Shown one piece after another: positions 27,776-37,815 of a DNA stretch of 64,000 nucleotides. The notes under the pieces are model-generated. The model searched no databases. It worked only from the letters and a program-made list of their open reading frames with translations, and was not told the origin of the DNA. The translations under genes were made by a program, and so were the position numbers. The DNA comes from Gammaproteobacteria bacterium RIFCSPHIGHO2_12_FULL_36_30 (lineage in GTDB: Bacteria > Pseudomonadota > Gammaproteobacteria > Coxiellales > Coxiellaceae): NCBI GenBank assembly GCA_001801815.1, contig MGXU01000002.1, positions 28,267 through 92,266 on the forward strand, given 5' to 3'. How positions within the stretch are numbered: the first letter of the stretch is position 1; each line of letters begins with the position of its first letter.

Positions 27776-29056
27776 GTGCTAACCAGTCAATTTTTTTTAG
27801 CGACATTAAAAGAAACACCTTCCGATGCAGAATTAATCAGTCATCAATTAATGTTGCGTGCAGGATTAATTCGTAAATTAGCGAGTGGACTTTATACATG
27901 GTTGCCACTCGGTTTATGCGTATTAAAAAAAGTTGAAAATATTGTGCGCGAGGAAATGAATCGTGCCGGCGCATTAGAAATTTTAATGCCAGCAATTCAA
28001 CCTGCAGAATTATGGATTGAATCAGAACGCTGGGAAAAATACGGAAAAGAATTATTAAAAATAAAAGATCGACACGAGCGCGATTTTTGTTTTGGTCCAA
28101 CACACGAAGAAGTTGTGACGAATTTAATGCGCGGCGAATTAAATAGCTATAAACAATTGCCATTAAATGTTTATCAAATTCAAACTAAATTTCGTGATGA
28201 AATTCGTCCGCGTTTTGGTGTGATGCGCGCGCGTGAATTTATTATGAAAGATTCTTATTCATTTCACAGCGATATAGAATCACTCAAAAAAACATATCAA
28301 ATAATGTATGACACGTATGTAAAAATATTTACGCGATTGGGTTTGCGTTTTCGCGCAGTGCTTGCAGTGACAGGACAAATTGGAGGCGATTTCTCGCATG
28401 AATTTCAAGTGTTGGCAGAATCTGGTGAAGATATAATTGTTTACAGCGATCAAAGTGATTACGCTGCAAATATTGAACGCGCAGAAAATTTAGAAAAAAC
28501 AACACCAGTGAAAGAAGGTGATAATAGTCCCGACGGAAAGGGAAAATTAAAATTCGCGCGCGGGATTGAAGTGGGACAAGTTTTTCAATTAGGCGATAAA
28601 TACAGCAAATCAATGAATTTAACGGTGTTGGATGAAAGTGGAAAAGCAATTCATCCGCAAATGGGATGTTATGGAATTGGTGTGTCGAGAATTTTAGCGG
28701 CAGCGATCGAACAAAATAATGATGCGAAAGGAATTATTTGGCCGGATGCAATGGCCCCATTTCAAATTGCGATTGTGCCGATGCAAATGCATAAAGCTTA
28801 TCGTGTTCGCGACGCTGCAATGAAATTATATAACGAATTAAAAAACGCTGGTTTTGAAGTGTTATTAGATGATCGCAATGAACGCGCCGGTGTCATGTTT
28901 TCCACAATGGATTTAATCGGCATTCCGCATCGTTTAGTTATTTCTGAACGCGGAATTGATGCGGGAACGATTGAATATAAACATCGAACGAGTGATGCGG
29001 TTGAAAATATTCCGATGGATCAAATTGTGGCGATGTTACAGAAACGTACACAATAA
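27776..29056 (+). CDS. proS: Prolyl-tRNA synthetase lacking the editing (INS) domain
   Basis: This class II synthetase attaches proline to tRNA-Pro. Motif 1 sits in [19 protein letters not shown], motif 2 in [18 protein letters not shown], motif 3 in [18 protein letters not shown], with a C-terminal anticodon domain. At 426 residues it is about 145 shorter than the E. coli enzyme (572). The segment between [12 protein letters not shown] and [10 protein letters not shown], which in E. coli holds the INS domain that clears Ala-tRNA-Pro, is only about 40 residues. That architecture is standard in alphaproteobacteria but unusual here. The start is GTG at 27776, with AAAGGAAA upstream. Confidence 0.94.
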   Translation: MLTSQFFLATLKETPSDAELISHQLMLRAGLIRKLASGLYTWLPLGLCVLKKVENIVREEMNRAGALEILMPAIQPAELWIESERWEKYGKELLKIKDRHERDFCFGPTHEEVVTNLMRGELNSYKQLPLNVYQIQTKFRDEIRPRFGVMRAREFIMKDSYSFHSDIESLKKTYQIMYDTYVKIFTRLGLRFRAVLAVTGQIGGDFSHEFQVLAESGEDIIVYSDQSDYAANIERAENLEKTTPVKEGDNSPDGKGKLKFARGIEVGQVFQLGDKYSKSMNLTVLDESGKAIHPQMGCYGIGVSRILAAAIEQNNDAKGIIWPDAMAPFQIAIVPMQMHKAYRVRDAAMKLYNELKNAGFEVLLDDRNERAGVMFSTMDLIGIPHRLVISERGIDAGTIEYKHRTSDAVENIPMDQIVAMLQKRTQ

Positions 29057-29098
29057 AAAAACAGTGGTGCTTCGTTGTGTAGCTGATAAAATTAAAGC

Positions 29099-29995
29099 AT
29101 GACCATACCCGAAAACTATCGCAAACCCATTTTATTCGCCGTGATTTTTCACGTGATTATTCTGTGCGTCTTGATTTTTAGTTTGGCGCCGTCGATGTTT
29201 AGAATGCCGCCTTCATCAGCGCCGATGAAAACCGTGCATGCGACTGCAGTTACAGAAGCAAGCGTGCAAGAAGCAGTGCATCAGGCAGAACACAATCCAG
29301 ATATTCAAAAAATCGAAGAAGAAAAAAAATTGGCACAAATTAAGATGGAGCGGCAATTGACGCAAGAGCGCGAGCGCGCAGATAAAATAAAGCAAGCTGC
29401 GATTGCTGAAAAAAAAGCATTAATATTAGAACAAAATAAAATGGCATTATTAAAAGTTCAAGCTGAAAAAACAGCAGAAAAAAAAGCACAGAAAAAAGCG
29501 CAAGAAAACGCTGAAAAATTAGCGAAAATTAAAAAAGCACAACAATTAAAAAAACAACAAGCAGCACTTGCGAAAAAACAACAGGCAGAAAAATTAATCG
29601 CCGAACAAAAAAAATTACAACAAGAATTAATGCAACAACAAATGGCGAACGAACAAAAAAATATTTCAACAGTCATTTCACAAGCGCAACAAGGCGCGAT
29701 TGATAAATATAAAGCAGAAATTTTATCCGCGATTCAATCCAATTGGCGCATAGATCAAATCAATGCAAAATTGAAGTGTATTTATTCTGTACAATTGGCG
29801 CCGGACGGCACTGTTTTAGCTATTCAACTTGTTAAAAGCAGTGGCGATTCAGCTTTAGATCAATCGGCTCAACAAGCAATCACTTTGGCATCGCCATTGC
29901 CCGTTCCGCACAATCCTGTCCTGTTCAATCATTTCAGACAACTTGTTTTAACGCTAAGCCCGCAAGGTGTATTACAATCTGTAGGTACCGCATAA
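29099..29995 (+). CDS. tolA: Cell envelope integrity protein TolA
   Basis: This 298-residue protein links the inner-membrane TolQR motor to Pal and TolB at the outer membrane. The N-terminal anchor is FAVIFHVIILCVLIFSLAP (with the conserved SxxxH pattern as AVIFH). A long Lys/Ala/Gln helix spans residues about 60-195, and the C-terminal domain includes SNWRIDQIN and LKCIYSVQLAPDGTVLAIQL. tolQ and tolR are not upstream; proS is. The four genes tolA-tolB-pal-cpoB are in the usual order. Confidence 0.92.
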   Translation: MTIPENYRKPILFAVIFHVIILCVLIFSLAPSMFRMPPSSAPMKTVHATAVTEASVQEAVHQAEHNPDIQKIEEEKKLAQIKMERQLTQERERADKIKQAAIAEKKALILEQNKMALLKVQAEKTAEKKAQKKAQENAEKLAKIKKAQQLKKQQAALAKKQQAEKLIAEQKKLQQELMQQQMANEQKNISTVISQAQQGAIDKYKAEILSAIQSNWRIDQINAKLKCIYSVQLAPDGTVLAIQLVKSSGDSALDQSAQQAITLASPLPVPHNPVLFNHFRQLVLTLSPQGVLQSVGTA

Positions 29996-30057
29996 ATTGA
30001 CTTGTTTTTGTGTATAAAACGAGTACTATTATTGCTCAAAAAACAGCGAGGTGAATA

Positions 30058-31314
30058 ATGCGCATAGTGAAAAAAATTAGCTTGTTTTTTGCGGTATTTT
30101 TATTGATTGCACAAGCGCAAGCAGCGTTGCATTTAGAATTAACGCAAGGTTTAAATTCTGCAATTCCAATTGTCATTAATCCATTTGCAAATCAAACCAA
30201 CAACGTGCCAGGCAACACAACTGTTTCGCAAATTATTTCTAGTGATTTACAAAATAGCGGACAATTTTCTATTGCATCATCCGTAAAAGATGCGAGTGAT
30301 GTTGTGACAGGTTCCGTGCAACAAATTGGATCGGGACGTTATGAAATTTCTTTTCAATTAAATAGCACCGCTGCGCAAACTACACCTGCAACACCATTAT
30401 TAAATTTAAGTTTTACTGCAAATCAAGCTGGTTTACGCGTATTATCACATCACATTAGCAATTTAATTTATCAAAAATTAACTGGCGTTCGCGGTATTTT
30501 TACAACAAAAATTGCGTATGTACTCGCGCAGCATTACAACAATAACACCGCACGTTATCAGTTGGTGGTTGCAGATGAAGATGGTTTTAATCCGCAAACA
30601 TTATTTACTTCTGGCGAACCCATTATGTCGCCAACATGGTCGCCTAATGGAAAAGAATTAGCATACGTTTCATTTGAACAACATCATGCTGCAATTTATT
30701 TGCAAAATTTAGCAAGCGGTGGTCGCAGTTTAATTTCGCGTTATCCCGGCATGAATAATGCGCCGGCATTTTCGCCGCATGGTAATCGCATGGCATTAGT
30801 GTTAACGCTCGATGGCAATCCAAATATTTTCGTAATGGATTTAGCGTCGAGAAAATTAACGCAAATTACAAATGATTATTCAATTGATACAGAACCAACA
30901 TTTTCAAGTGATGGAAATACACTGTATTTTACGTCAAATCGTGCAGGTGGCCCGCAAATTTATCAATACAATTTTGCAACAAAACAAACGTCGCGCGTGA
31001 CATTTGATGGTGAATATAATGCGCGTGCTTGTTTGTCGCCGCACATGAGTAACATGGTTGTGTTGCATCAAAACAGTAACGGTTACAACATTGCAAAACA
31101 AAATTTATCATCGGGTCGCATGACCATTCTTACAAATTCTGGTCAAGATGATTCGCCAAGTTTGGCACCGAATGGAAAAATGGTACTATATGGAACTCGT
31201 GCGAGTGGTCGAGAAGTATTGGGTTTGGTTTCGATTGATGGACGTGTGAAATTACGTTTACCTTCAGCGGAAGGTGATGTGCAAGATCCGTCATGGTCGC
31301 CGTTTTTGAGTTAG
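30058..31314 (+). CDS. tolB: Tol-Pal system periplasmic protein TolB
   Basis: This 418-residue protein has a signal peptide (ending AQAQA), an N-terminal alpha/beta domain and a six-bladed beta-propeller with the repeated [49 protein letters not shown] and [14 protein letters not shown] blades. It binds Pal and TolA in outer-membrane constriction during division. Length is close to E. coli TolB (430). A GTGGGA repeat begins at its stop codon, 67 bp before pal. Confidence 0.96.
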   Translation: MRIVKKISLFFAVFLLIAQAQAALHLELTQGLNSAIPIVINPFANQTNNVPGNTTVSQIISSDLQNSGQFSIASSVKDASDVVTGSVQQIGSGRYEISFQLNSTAAQTTPATPLLNLSFTANQAGLRVLSHHISNLIYQKLTGVRGIFTTKIAYVLAQHYNNNTARYQLVVADEDGFNPQTLFTSGEPIMSPTWSPNGKELAYVSFEQHHAAIYLQNLASGGRSLISRYPGMNNAPAFSPHGNRMALVLTLDGNPNIFVMDLASRKLTQITNDYSIDTEPTFSSDGNTLYFTSNRAGGPQIYQYNFATKQTSRVTFDGEYNARACLSPHMSNMVVLHQNSNGYNIAKQNLSSGRMTILTNSGQDDSPSLAPNGKMVLYGTRASGREVLGLVSIDGRVKLRLPSAEGDVQDPSWSPFLS

Positions 31315-31337
31315 TGGGAGTGGGAGAGAGAAGTGGA
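31314..31337 (+). repeat. GTGGGA-type hexamer array between tolB and pal
   Basis: Directly after the tolB stop the sequence reads GTGGGAGTGGGA then degenerates through GAGAGAAGTGGAAG. It is one of three such G-rich arrays in intergenic regions of the window. Confidence 0.6.
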
Positions 31338-31381
31338 AGCGCCAGCGACCACGTAATTATTTTTATCAGGGGAAATAGAAT

Positions 31382-31924
31382 ATGAAATTAAACAAAATAG
31401 CACAATTCGCAGTGATTGCAATCGCAGCAAGCAGTTTGTTGTTATTAGCATCTTGTTCAAAGAAACCATCTGCAGGTTCTGAATCAGGTTCGGGTTCTGG
31501 TTCGGAAAGCAGTCAAACTTACGGAATGAATTCTGGAAATGGTTATGGTGAAAATAATGGTTTTCATGTTAACTCATTAAAAGCGCCATCAAATCAAACT
31601 TATTATTTTGCTTTGAATAGCAGTGATGTTCATCAATCTGATATGAAAGCATTGTTGATTCAATCTAATTACATCGCTGCGCATCCCGGTGCGAAAGTGC
31701 GTTTAGAAGGTAACACCGATAATCGTGGCAGCCGTGAATATAATATTGGTTTGGGATGGCGTCGTGATCAATCTGTTGCGCGCGTGATGGAACAACAAGG
31801 TGTGAAAGCAAGTCAAATTCAAATGGTGAGCTACGGAAAAGAAAATCCAGCTGTGCCAGGAAATAATGAACACGCATGGGCATTGAATCGCCGCGTGAAT
31901 TTTATTTATAAACACAAAGGGTAA
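31382..31924 (+). CDS. pal: Peptidoglycan-associated lipoprotein Pal
   Basis: This 180-residue outer-membrane lipoprotein anchors the membrane to peptidoglycan. The signal peptide ends in the lipobox LLASC (Cys about residue 25), then a Ser/Gly-rich linker. The OmpA-like domain shows VRLEGNTDNRGSREYN, the mDAP-binding Asp and Arg, and NRRVNFIYKH. It belongs to the tol-pal operon and is followed 19 bp later by cpoB. Confidence 0.96.
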   Translation: MKLNKIAQFAVIAIAASSLLLLASCSKKPSAGSESGSGSGSESSQTYGMNSGNGYGENNGFHVNSLKAPSNQTYYFALNSSDVHQSDMKALLIQSNYIAAHPGAKVRLEGNTDNRGSREYNIGLGWRRDQSVARVMEQQGVKASQIQMVSYGKENPAVPGNNEHAWALNRRVNFIYKHKG

Positions 31925-31943
31925 ATGAACTGGAGTGAAAGAT

Positions 31944-33143
31944 ATGCATCTACGTAAATTATTTATCACAACATTTTTGTGTTGCGGTCTTTCACTCACT
32001 ATTTTTGCACATGAAGCACCTGTTGTGGATGCATCGCAACAGCAACAACAAGATGCTGTGACGAGCACACAACCAGAAACATCAACTGGCGGTGCGTGGC
32101 AATCTGCTCCGACAAATAATACTGAAAATAATACTGATACAAATACAAATGTTGCGTCAACTAGCGAATGGCAACCGGTGAGTTCTACTGCTGCGCCAGC
32201 AAATGAAACGCCTGCAAGTAATAACACAACAGCACAACAATCAACGCCAACACCTGTGCAAGAAGAAGTGTCTGCATCTCCACAATCTGGTTCTGTGAAT
32301 AAACGTGTTGCGCGATTGGAACAACAAATTGCAAATTACAATCAAATGAATTTGCCGCAACAAGTTACCGACTTGCAGCAAAAAAATGCTGAATTACAAG
32401 GTCAATTAGAAGTTGCACAACATAATTTAACAACATTAACTGCCCAACAAAAATTATATTATCAAGATCTCGAACAACAAGTCGCGCAATTAGAAAAACA
32501 AAAAGGTGGGAAAGCAACAACGCTTACTGCTAATACAACACCTGTAAATGCAGCGCAAAATGATACATCAACATCAGATGCAACAACTGGTTTTGTAGAA
32601 GAAACAACACCGCCTACGAATGACAACACGCCAACTCCGCAATTAACGAGCGGAACATCTAGCGAAAATAATGTTAATACTGCAACAAATCAAAATAATT
32701 CATTATCGCAAGCAACACAAATTGCATCAGCTCCGCTTCCATCTTTGAGTGATGCAGATATGTATGGAAATGCATTTCGTGCTTTATCCAACAAACATTT
32801 TGATAATGCGCAAAAACAATTTACGCAATATTTAAAAGATTATCCTAAAGGTCGTTTTGCAGTGAACGCACATTTTTGGTTGGGCGAAATTGCATTAATG
32901 CATGAACGATATGCGATTGCGACAAAACAATTCCAAGCGGTCGTAACACAATATCCGCATTCATCACAAGTCTCGGATGCAAAATTAAAAATTGCAATGA
33001 TACATGCTGCGCAAGGTAAAATGAGTTTAGCACGCACTGAATTTACGCAAATTCGTAAACAATATCCTGGTTCAACTGCAGCGCAATTAGCGAGTATTCG
33101 CTTGCAACAGTTAGCGAATGTGACGAGTACGAGTGTTCAGTAA
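31944..33143 (+). CDS. cpoB: Cell division coordinator CpoB (YbgF), extended
   Basis: This 399-residue periplasmic protein coordinates outer-membrane constriction with peptidoglycan synthesis by binding TolA and PBP1B. It has a signal peptide (LFITTFLCCGLSLTIFA), a coiled coil (KRVARLEQQIANY through QQVAQLEKQK, residues about 115-195), and C-terminal TPRs (AFRALSNKHFDNAQKQFTQYL, GEIALMHERYAIATKQF). Two long Asn/Thr/Gln-rich low-complexity linkers make it much longer than the 263-residue E. coli protein. The ATG at 31944 is preferred because TGGAG lies 9 nt upstream. Confidence 0.93.
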   Translation: MHLRKLFITTFLCCGLSLTIFAHEAPVVDASQQQQQDAVTSTQPETSTGGAWQSAPTNNTENNTDTNTNVASTSEWQPVSSTAAPANETPASNNTTAQQSTPTPVQEEVSASPQSGSVNKRVARLEQQIANYNQMNLPQQVTDLQQKNAELQGQLEVAQHNLTTLTAQQKLYYQDLEQQVAQLEKQKGGKATTLTANTTPVNAAQNDTSTSDATTGFVEETTPPTNDNTPTPQLTSGTSSENNVNTATNQNNSLSQATQIASAPLPSLSDADMYGNAFRALSNKHFDNAQKQFTQYLKDYPKGRFAVNAHFWLGEIALMHERYAIATKQFQAVVTQYPHSSQVSDAKLKIAMIHAAQGKMSLARTEFTQIRKQYPGSTAAQLASIRLQQLANVTSTSVQ

Positions 33144-33155
33144 AACTCGATTTTT

Positions 33156-34199
33156 TTAATCCTTCATTTCCCCATGCTCAAGCTGCGTTACTTCAGTTTG
33201 AATAATTTCTTTTCTTTCGAGTAATTCGGCGATATGTTGATCCATTGTTTGCATGCCGTATTGTTTTCCGGTTTGTATTGCAGAATATAATTGCGCGATT
33301 TTGTGTTCGCGGATTAAGTTTCGAACGGCGCCGGTGCAAACTAAAATTTCATGCGCAGGTCGCATGCCGCCACTTGGTGTTTTTAATAATCGTTGCGCGA
33401 TGACAACGCGTAATGATTCTGCCAACATCGCGCGAATCATATCTTTTTCATTTCCAGGAAATACGTCAATGATCCGATCAATTGCATGCGATGCAGAACT
33501 CGTGTGTAATGTTCCAAACACCAAATGTCCTGTTTCTGCAGCAGTTAATGCGAGTCGAATCGTTTCTAAATCCCGCATTTCACCGACCATAATAATATCA
33601 GGATCTTCACGCAATGCTGCGCGTAATGCATTTTGAAAACCTTTCGTATCTTTTCCGATTTCGCGTTGTTGAATTAAACATGATTTGCTTTCAAAAACAT
33701 ATTCGATTGGATCTTCAATCGTTAAAATATGTTCGCGCGAATCTTCCAGTTGATTAATATAATTAATTAATGAAGCGAGCGTCGTACTTTTTCCTGAACC
33801 TGTTGCGCCAGTTACTAAAACTAATCCATTCGGATAATTACAAACCGTTTTAAAAATTGAATCTGTTAAACACAATTCTTCAGGTGTTGGAATTTTATAA
33901 GATAAAGTACGCAATGACATACTTAATCCGCGCGCTTGATGAAATGCATTAATACGAAAACGAGATAAATTTTCGATTGCATAACTAAAATCTAATTCTA
34001 AATTTTCTTTCAGTGATTGTTGTTGCTCTGGTGTTGTAATTTCCGCCAACATTTTTTTAATATCATCATTTGTTAATTCAGGATGATCTAATCGAAACAA
34101 TGCACCACTTTTTCGCACAATGGGTTTGTCGCCAGCAGATAAATGTAAGTCAGAACATTTTTGTTCGACAACATATTTCATTAAATCTTTAATTGACAT
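33156..34199 (-). CDS. pilT: Type IV pilus retraction ATPase PilT
   Basis: This 347-residue hexameric ATPase depolymerises pili, powering twitching. Walker A is GATGSGKST, Walker B DIIMVGEMRDLET, the His box TGHLVFGTLHTSSASHAIDR, and the PilT-specific C-terminal motif AVRNLIREHK is present. The start MSIKDLMKYVVEQKCSDLHLSAG is the family form. It is the last gene of a minus-strand run, fimT-pilW-pilV-DUF4124-pilT, and is separated from pilB, unlike many genomes where pilT and pilU pair. Confidence 0.95.
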   Translation of the reverse strand: MSIKDLMKYVVEQKCSDLHLSAGDKPIVRKSGALFRLDHPELTNDDIKKMLAEITTPEQQQSLKENLELDFSYAIENLSRFRINAFHQARGLSMSLRTLSYKIPTPEELCLTDSIFKTVCNYPNGLVLVTGATGSGKSTTLASLINYINQLEDSREHILTIEDPIEYVFESKSCLIQQREIGKDTKGFQNALRAALREDPDIIMVGEMRDLETIRLALTAAETGHLVFGTLHTSSASHAIDRIIDVFPGNEKDMIRAMLAESLRVVIAQRLLKTPSGGMRPAHEILVCTGAVRNLIREHKIAQLYSAIQTGKQYGMQTMDQHIAELLERKEIIQTEVTQLEHGEMKD

Positions 34200-34201
34200 A
34201 C

Positions 34202-34807
34202 TTACCTGCCGTTTTGAGTGCTATTGTTAATTACACTTTGGTATTGTAAAAATACAGTTATTGTTGGTGTTCTCATTATTTCACTGCCTTGCTCATTTAT
34301 TAATGATACAGAAATAGTGTGTGAGCCGCGCACTAAAATTTCTTTTCCTTCGCCTACTTTTGGTATGGTCGTTGTAGTGTTTGTTGTTTCACTACCAAAC
34401 GGCGCATCATCAAAATAATATCGAAGCTTGTCACTCTTTTGTAATGCCGGATCGATTGAAACCGAAATAGGTAATTCTGTTATGTTGTGAAATGTTTCTT
34501 GATCTTTTGGCGATGTAATAGCAAAAGTGGTGTAAGGTTTTTTTTCTGTTGCAGCAGGTTTTGTTTCAGCTGCATTCTCAGAATTTGCTGCATTTTCAGT
34601 GTGATTTGCATCTGTTTTTTTAGGTGTTGTAGGTTGAATTGCAATATTTGCTGCGGGTAATGTAACTGCTTCTGATTTTGAATTTGGTTGATCGGAATAA
34701 GTTACCACACCATTTTCATCTACTGAACGATAAATATCAGCATATGTTGTGGCAGAAAAATAAATAACTAATATGCCGAGCAGAGAAATTAAAATAATAT
34801 TTTTCAT
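34202..34807 (-). CDS. DUF4124 secreted protein in the minor-pilin run
   Basis: This 201-residue exported protein has a signal peptide (KNIILISLLGILVIYFSATTYA) followed at once by a DUF4124 domain: DIYRSVDENGVVTYSDQPN. A linker rich in Thr, Lys and Ala (residues about 50-95) leads to a C-terminal Ig-like domain (VSLINEQGSEIMRTPTITVFL). DUF4124 proteins are periplasmic and uncharacterised; position between pilV and pilT suggests a pilus-linked role. The ATG at 34807 has AAGGA 8 nt upstream; the ORF continues into pilV without support. Confidence 0.8.
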   Translation of the reverse strand: MKNIILISLLGILVIYFSATTYADIYRSVDENGVVTYSDQPNSKSEAVTLPAANIAIQPTTPKKTDANHTENAANSENAAETKPAATEKKPYTTFAITSPKDQETFHNITELPISVSIDPALQKSDKLRYYFDDAPFGSETTNTTTTIPKVGEGKEILVRGSHTISVSLINEQGSEIMRTPTITVFLQYQSVINNSTQNGR

Positions 34808-34817
34808 GACCATTCCT

Positions 34818-35330
34818 TTATGGCAAACCTTGAGAAATTTTACCAACACCAACTGGATCAATGCTGGCGATAGTGCTATCAATGACAACTGCATTATTGT
34901 TTGTGCAACCTGAAGTGCATGTATGCGCAACACCTGCAGCATCAGTCCAAGTCACTACGATGCGCACATCTTTTCGCGTGTCAAAATCAACCGCGGTGGT
35001 TGAATTAGTGGTGTTGGGATAAGCAGTGACAGTCCAGGTAATCGTAAACGTGGCGGTGATGCCATTAACAACTGATGATCCGCTTGCAATATTGTTATAA
35101 GCAGTTAATGTAGTATAGTTTCGAAAACTTTCCATTTTATCTTGCGCTAATTGAAATGCTTCACCTTGTTGACTTAACAATCCGCGATTTTGTAATAATG
35201 TTGATTGAAATTGGAGTAATGATAATAATGCAGCTGCAAAAATAAATGCTGCAATTAATACTTCTAAAATTGCAATGCCGCGATGCGACCGCCATATTTT
35301 TTTTATTTTATTTTGTTGAGTCGCGCGCAT
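34818..35330 (-). CDS. pilV: Minor pilin PilV-like
   Basis: This 170-residue prepilin has a basic leader, the PilD cleavage site RG-IAILEVLIAAFIF with Glu at +5, and a long hydrophobic N-terminal helix. The body is rich in Thr, Asn and Ala, with two cysteines near the end (CTSGC). Size and place after fimT-pilW fit PilV, which primes pilus assembly. It ends 10 bp before the DUF4124 gene. The subfamily is inferred from order. Confidence 0.82.
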   Translation of the reverse strand: MRATQQNKIKKIWRSHRGIAILEVLIAAFIFAAALLSLLQFQSTLLQNRGLLSQQGEAFQLAQDKMESFRNYTTLTAYNNIASGSSVVNGITATFTITWTVTAYPNTTNSTTAVDFDTRKDVRIVVTWTDAAGVAHTCTSGCTNNNAVVIDSTIASIDPVGVGKISQGLP

Positions 35331-35338
35331 TTTTTTTC

Positions 35339-35983
35339 CTACGGTGAATATTTATTATTATAAATTTTAATTGTTCGCGTTATTGTTCTTGTGTTACTTG
35401 GATCGGTTACTAAATTAGCGGTAATTGAAATGTAGACAGTGCGATAGGTGGTGGTTGCAGTGCCCGGATTGCTACCGTCGATATCAACAGGATAATTGAT
35501 GGGCATCACAGTAAATGCGGTGACGGTAATAACATTTGGATCTGTTAAATTTGACCATGTGGCTATTGAAGAGCAATTAAAAATCGCGGCCGATTGGCGA
35601 AATTTAATGGCGCCATTACTTAAGCCATAACCAATTTGATCTGCATCATCGACTGTGCCGTTGTTATTCGTGTCGTAAGTAAATTTAATGCAACCACTAC
35701 TAATAGCAATATCATTAGGACTTGTCATAAATGGATTATTGTTGGTGGTGGTCGCGTTGCTCCAATATCCAGCGCGTTGTATATCGTTCACGATAGTATC
35801 CATGACGACATATAAATCACGATCAAGCTTTCCGCGCTCGAGTATGAGTCCACTGGTTGAAATAGTATTGCTAAATAGCCCTAAAACAGCAGCTAAAATA
35901 ACAAGACTAATGATAAAGCCGATTAAAATTTCAAGAATAGCTGCGCCGCGTTGTGTTTTTTTGATTAGTTTGATCAAGGGCAT
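35339..35983 (-). CDS. pilW: Minor pilin PilW-like
   Basis: This 214-residue prepilin has the cleavage site RG-AAILEILIGFIISLVILA with Glu at +5, then a coiled stretch LERGKLDRDLYVVMDTIVNDIQRAGYW typical of PilW. The rest is a Thr/Asn-rich globular head with Cys pairs. It overlaps fimT by 10 bp and precedes pilV, the usual minor-pilin order. It should be part of the pilus tip/priming complex. Confidence 0.85.
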   Translation of the reverse strand: MPLIKLIKKTQRGAAILEILIGFIISLVILAAVLGLFSNTISTSGLILERGKLDRDLYVVMDTIVNDIQRAGYWSNATTTNNNPFMTSPNDIAISSGCIKFTYDTNNNGTVDDADQIGYGLSNGAIKFRQSAAIFNCSSIATWSNLTDPNVITVTAFTVMPINYPVDIDGSNPGTATTTYRTVYISITANLVTDPSNTRTITRTIKIYNNKYSP

Positions 35984-36522
35984 GCTGTATACCCTCCAAC
36001 ATCAGCAACACCGCCGCTGCCTGAACATAGTGATGGTAAGCCCATTGCACTTAAAGTAAGTTGGACAGATTGTCCGCTGTTGGCATCGCTAAATGTAATC
36101 GAGCCAATGTTGGAAGGTGTGCCGCGAGATGCGCTAAACACAGTGGCCGCTCCGCTGAGCGTAGTTGCAAGCGTGACATTGGGATAAGTTGTGCTCGACA
36201 CAATACCGAGATCGCAATTAGTTGTACTTGCTGGGCTGCCGCAACTACAGGCAATCGCAGCGGATGACATACCATAACACCAAACTCCAGTAATGAAATT
36301 TGAAGTGATATTCAAATTAACAGTAGTTGCTTTTTCAATAGCAGTTGAGCGAGAAAATAAAATATTAGCGTATAAGGTTTCTGCAGCGCCTTTTAATCGA
36401 TTTTGTGAAAAATAAGTTTGCAGCGCAGGTGTTAGTGCGACAACAACAATACCTATAATTAGAAAACTAACAACAACCTCGATCATTGTTAATCCAGCAT
36501 ATTTCCGTTTGCTTGCTAACAT
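35974..36522 (-). CDS. fimT: Minor pseudopilin FimT/GspH-like
   Basis: This 182-residue prepilin shows the cleavage site AG-LTMIEVVVSFLIIG with Glu at +5 and the GspH/FimT block LKGAAETLYANILFSRSTAIEKATTVNLN, given in part. The C-terminal head holds several cysteines and ends in TACP. The ATG at 36522 has AGAGG 7 nt upstream; a GTG at 36540 is less likely because the Shine-Dalgarno would be coding. It heads the minus-strand minor-pilin run and is divergent from pilM. Confidence 0.85.
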   Translation of the reverse strand: MLASKRKYAGLTMIEVVVSFLIIGIVVVALTPALQTYFSQNRLKGAAETLYANILFSRSTAIEKATTVNLNITSNFITGVWCYGMSSAAIACSCGSPASTTNCDLGIVSSTTYPNVTLATTLSGAATVFSASRGTPSNIGSITFSDANSGQSVQLTLSAMGLPSLCSGSGGVADVGGYTACP

Positions 36523-36621
36523 AAAGCACCTCTTAGGCACTTGACAGTTGTCATCAGATTATAACTCTATTATAGTCAAAGTTGGGATTTTTCTCAAAAA
36601 ATCAACTAGGTGAAAGCAGGC

Positions 36622-37815
36622 ATGCTGAATCTGTCTACACAGGGATTGAAAGCGCAGATCACTCAATGGATTGCGCGCATCGGGGAATTGCGCGAAATGT
36701 TGAGCACTGTCACCGATATGTATGGTGATTTAGTGGGTATCGACCTAGATGATTCATCCATTTTATCTATTTCATTGCATCACACAGTCGGTGTCGCACG
36801 CGTAGTGCATGCAGAAGCGATTGAGCTGCCAGTCGGCGCAGTAGTTGATAATAGCATTATTGATAATGTAGCTGTTGTTGCTGTTGTTAAAAAAATGTTG
36901 GAAAAAGCGAATCTCCAAACGACAAACACAGCCATTGCCTTGCCCGGATCGAAAGTTGTTATCAAACAAATAAAATTAGATTTGAAATTAAGTGACTCCG
37001 ATGTTGAAGCGCGCGCATGGCAAGAAGCACGCCGATCATTTCCAGATATTGTAAAAAGTTTATATTTAGATTTTTCGCAACTTGAAGAAATCGATCGCGA
37101 TAAAAATAAAAAATATTCCATCGTGATGGTTGCGGCGAGAAAAGAAGATATGATGCCGCGTGTTGATGCATTATCTCAAGCTGGATTATCAACTAAAATT
37201 GTCGACGTAGATTATTATGCATTAGAACGCGTTTATTCTTTACTTGCATCACAATTATCAGAAGACCATGTTGAAAAACATGTCGCGATGATTGATTTTA
37301 ATCCGCACAACATTGTCTTTATTGTAATGCATAAAAAAAAGATGATTTATTATAATTGTCAAAATTATGTAGGTGATGCGCTATTACCTATCGTACAAAA
37401 AATAATGGGATTTACTGTTTCAGTTCCTGTAAAAGCGAAATCAGTTTCATTACCATCATTACAACCATTACCTTCTTTGCAAATTCCACCGCCAGCAGTT
37501 GAATCTACAGTGGATATTACCGCATTAGATGATGAGAAAAAAACACATATTGTTATGTCGATTCGTAGATTGTTCCAATCTTTTTATGCTGAAAAAACAG
37601 GTAAAACGATTGATTGCATTTTAATGACGGGGCGTTGTGCATTAATTACAGAGATGGCGCAACATGTTGGTAAAGCATTAGATACCCCACTTGTTGTCGG
37701 CAATCCATTATTGTCATTAAAAATCAGCGAAAAATTAGACGGTGAAAAATTATTAAAATTAGGTCCTGCGTTTGCATTGAGTTGTGGTTTGGCTATGCGT
37801 GGAATTCCGGTATGA
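36622..37815 (+). CDS. pilM: Type IV pilus assembly protein PilM
   Basis: This 397-residue actin-like cytoplasmic ATPase binds the N-terminus of PilN. Nucleotide-binding blocks of the FtsA/actin fold are visible in LVGIDLDDSSILSISL, IALPGSKVVIKQIKLDL and the C-terminal PAFALSCGLAMRG. A Pro-rich insert (VSLPSLQPLPSLQIPPP) lies at about residues 275-292, making it longer than Pseudomonas PilM (354). I chose the ATG at 36622 (AGGTG 10 nt upstream); a GTG at 36610 is possible. It heads pilMNOPQ, in which each downstream gene overlaps or nearly touches the last. Confidence 0.9.
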   Translation: MLNLSTQGLKAQITQWIARIGELREMLSTVTDMYGDLVGIDLDDSSILSISLHHTVGVARVVHAEAIELPVGAVVDNSIIDNVAVVAVVKKMLEKANLQTTNTAIALPGSKVVIKQIKLDLKLSDSDVEARAWQEARRSFPDIVKSLYLDFSQLEEIDRDKNKKYSIVMVAARKEDMMPRVDALSQAGLSTKIVDVDYYALERVYSLLASQLSEDHVEKHVAMIDFNPHNIVFIVMHKKKMIYYNCQNYVGDALLPIVQKIMGFTVSVPVKAKSVSLPSLQPLPSLQIPPPAVESTVDITALDDEKKTHIVMSIRRLFQSFYAEKTGKTIDCILMTGRCALITEMAQHVGKALDTPLVVGNPLLSLKISEKLDGEKLLKLGPAFALSCGLAMRGIPV

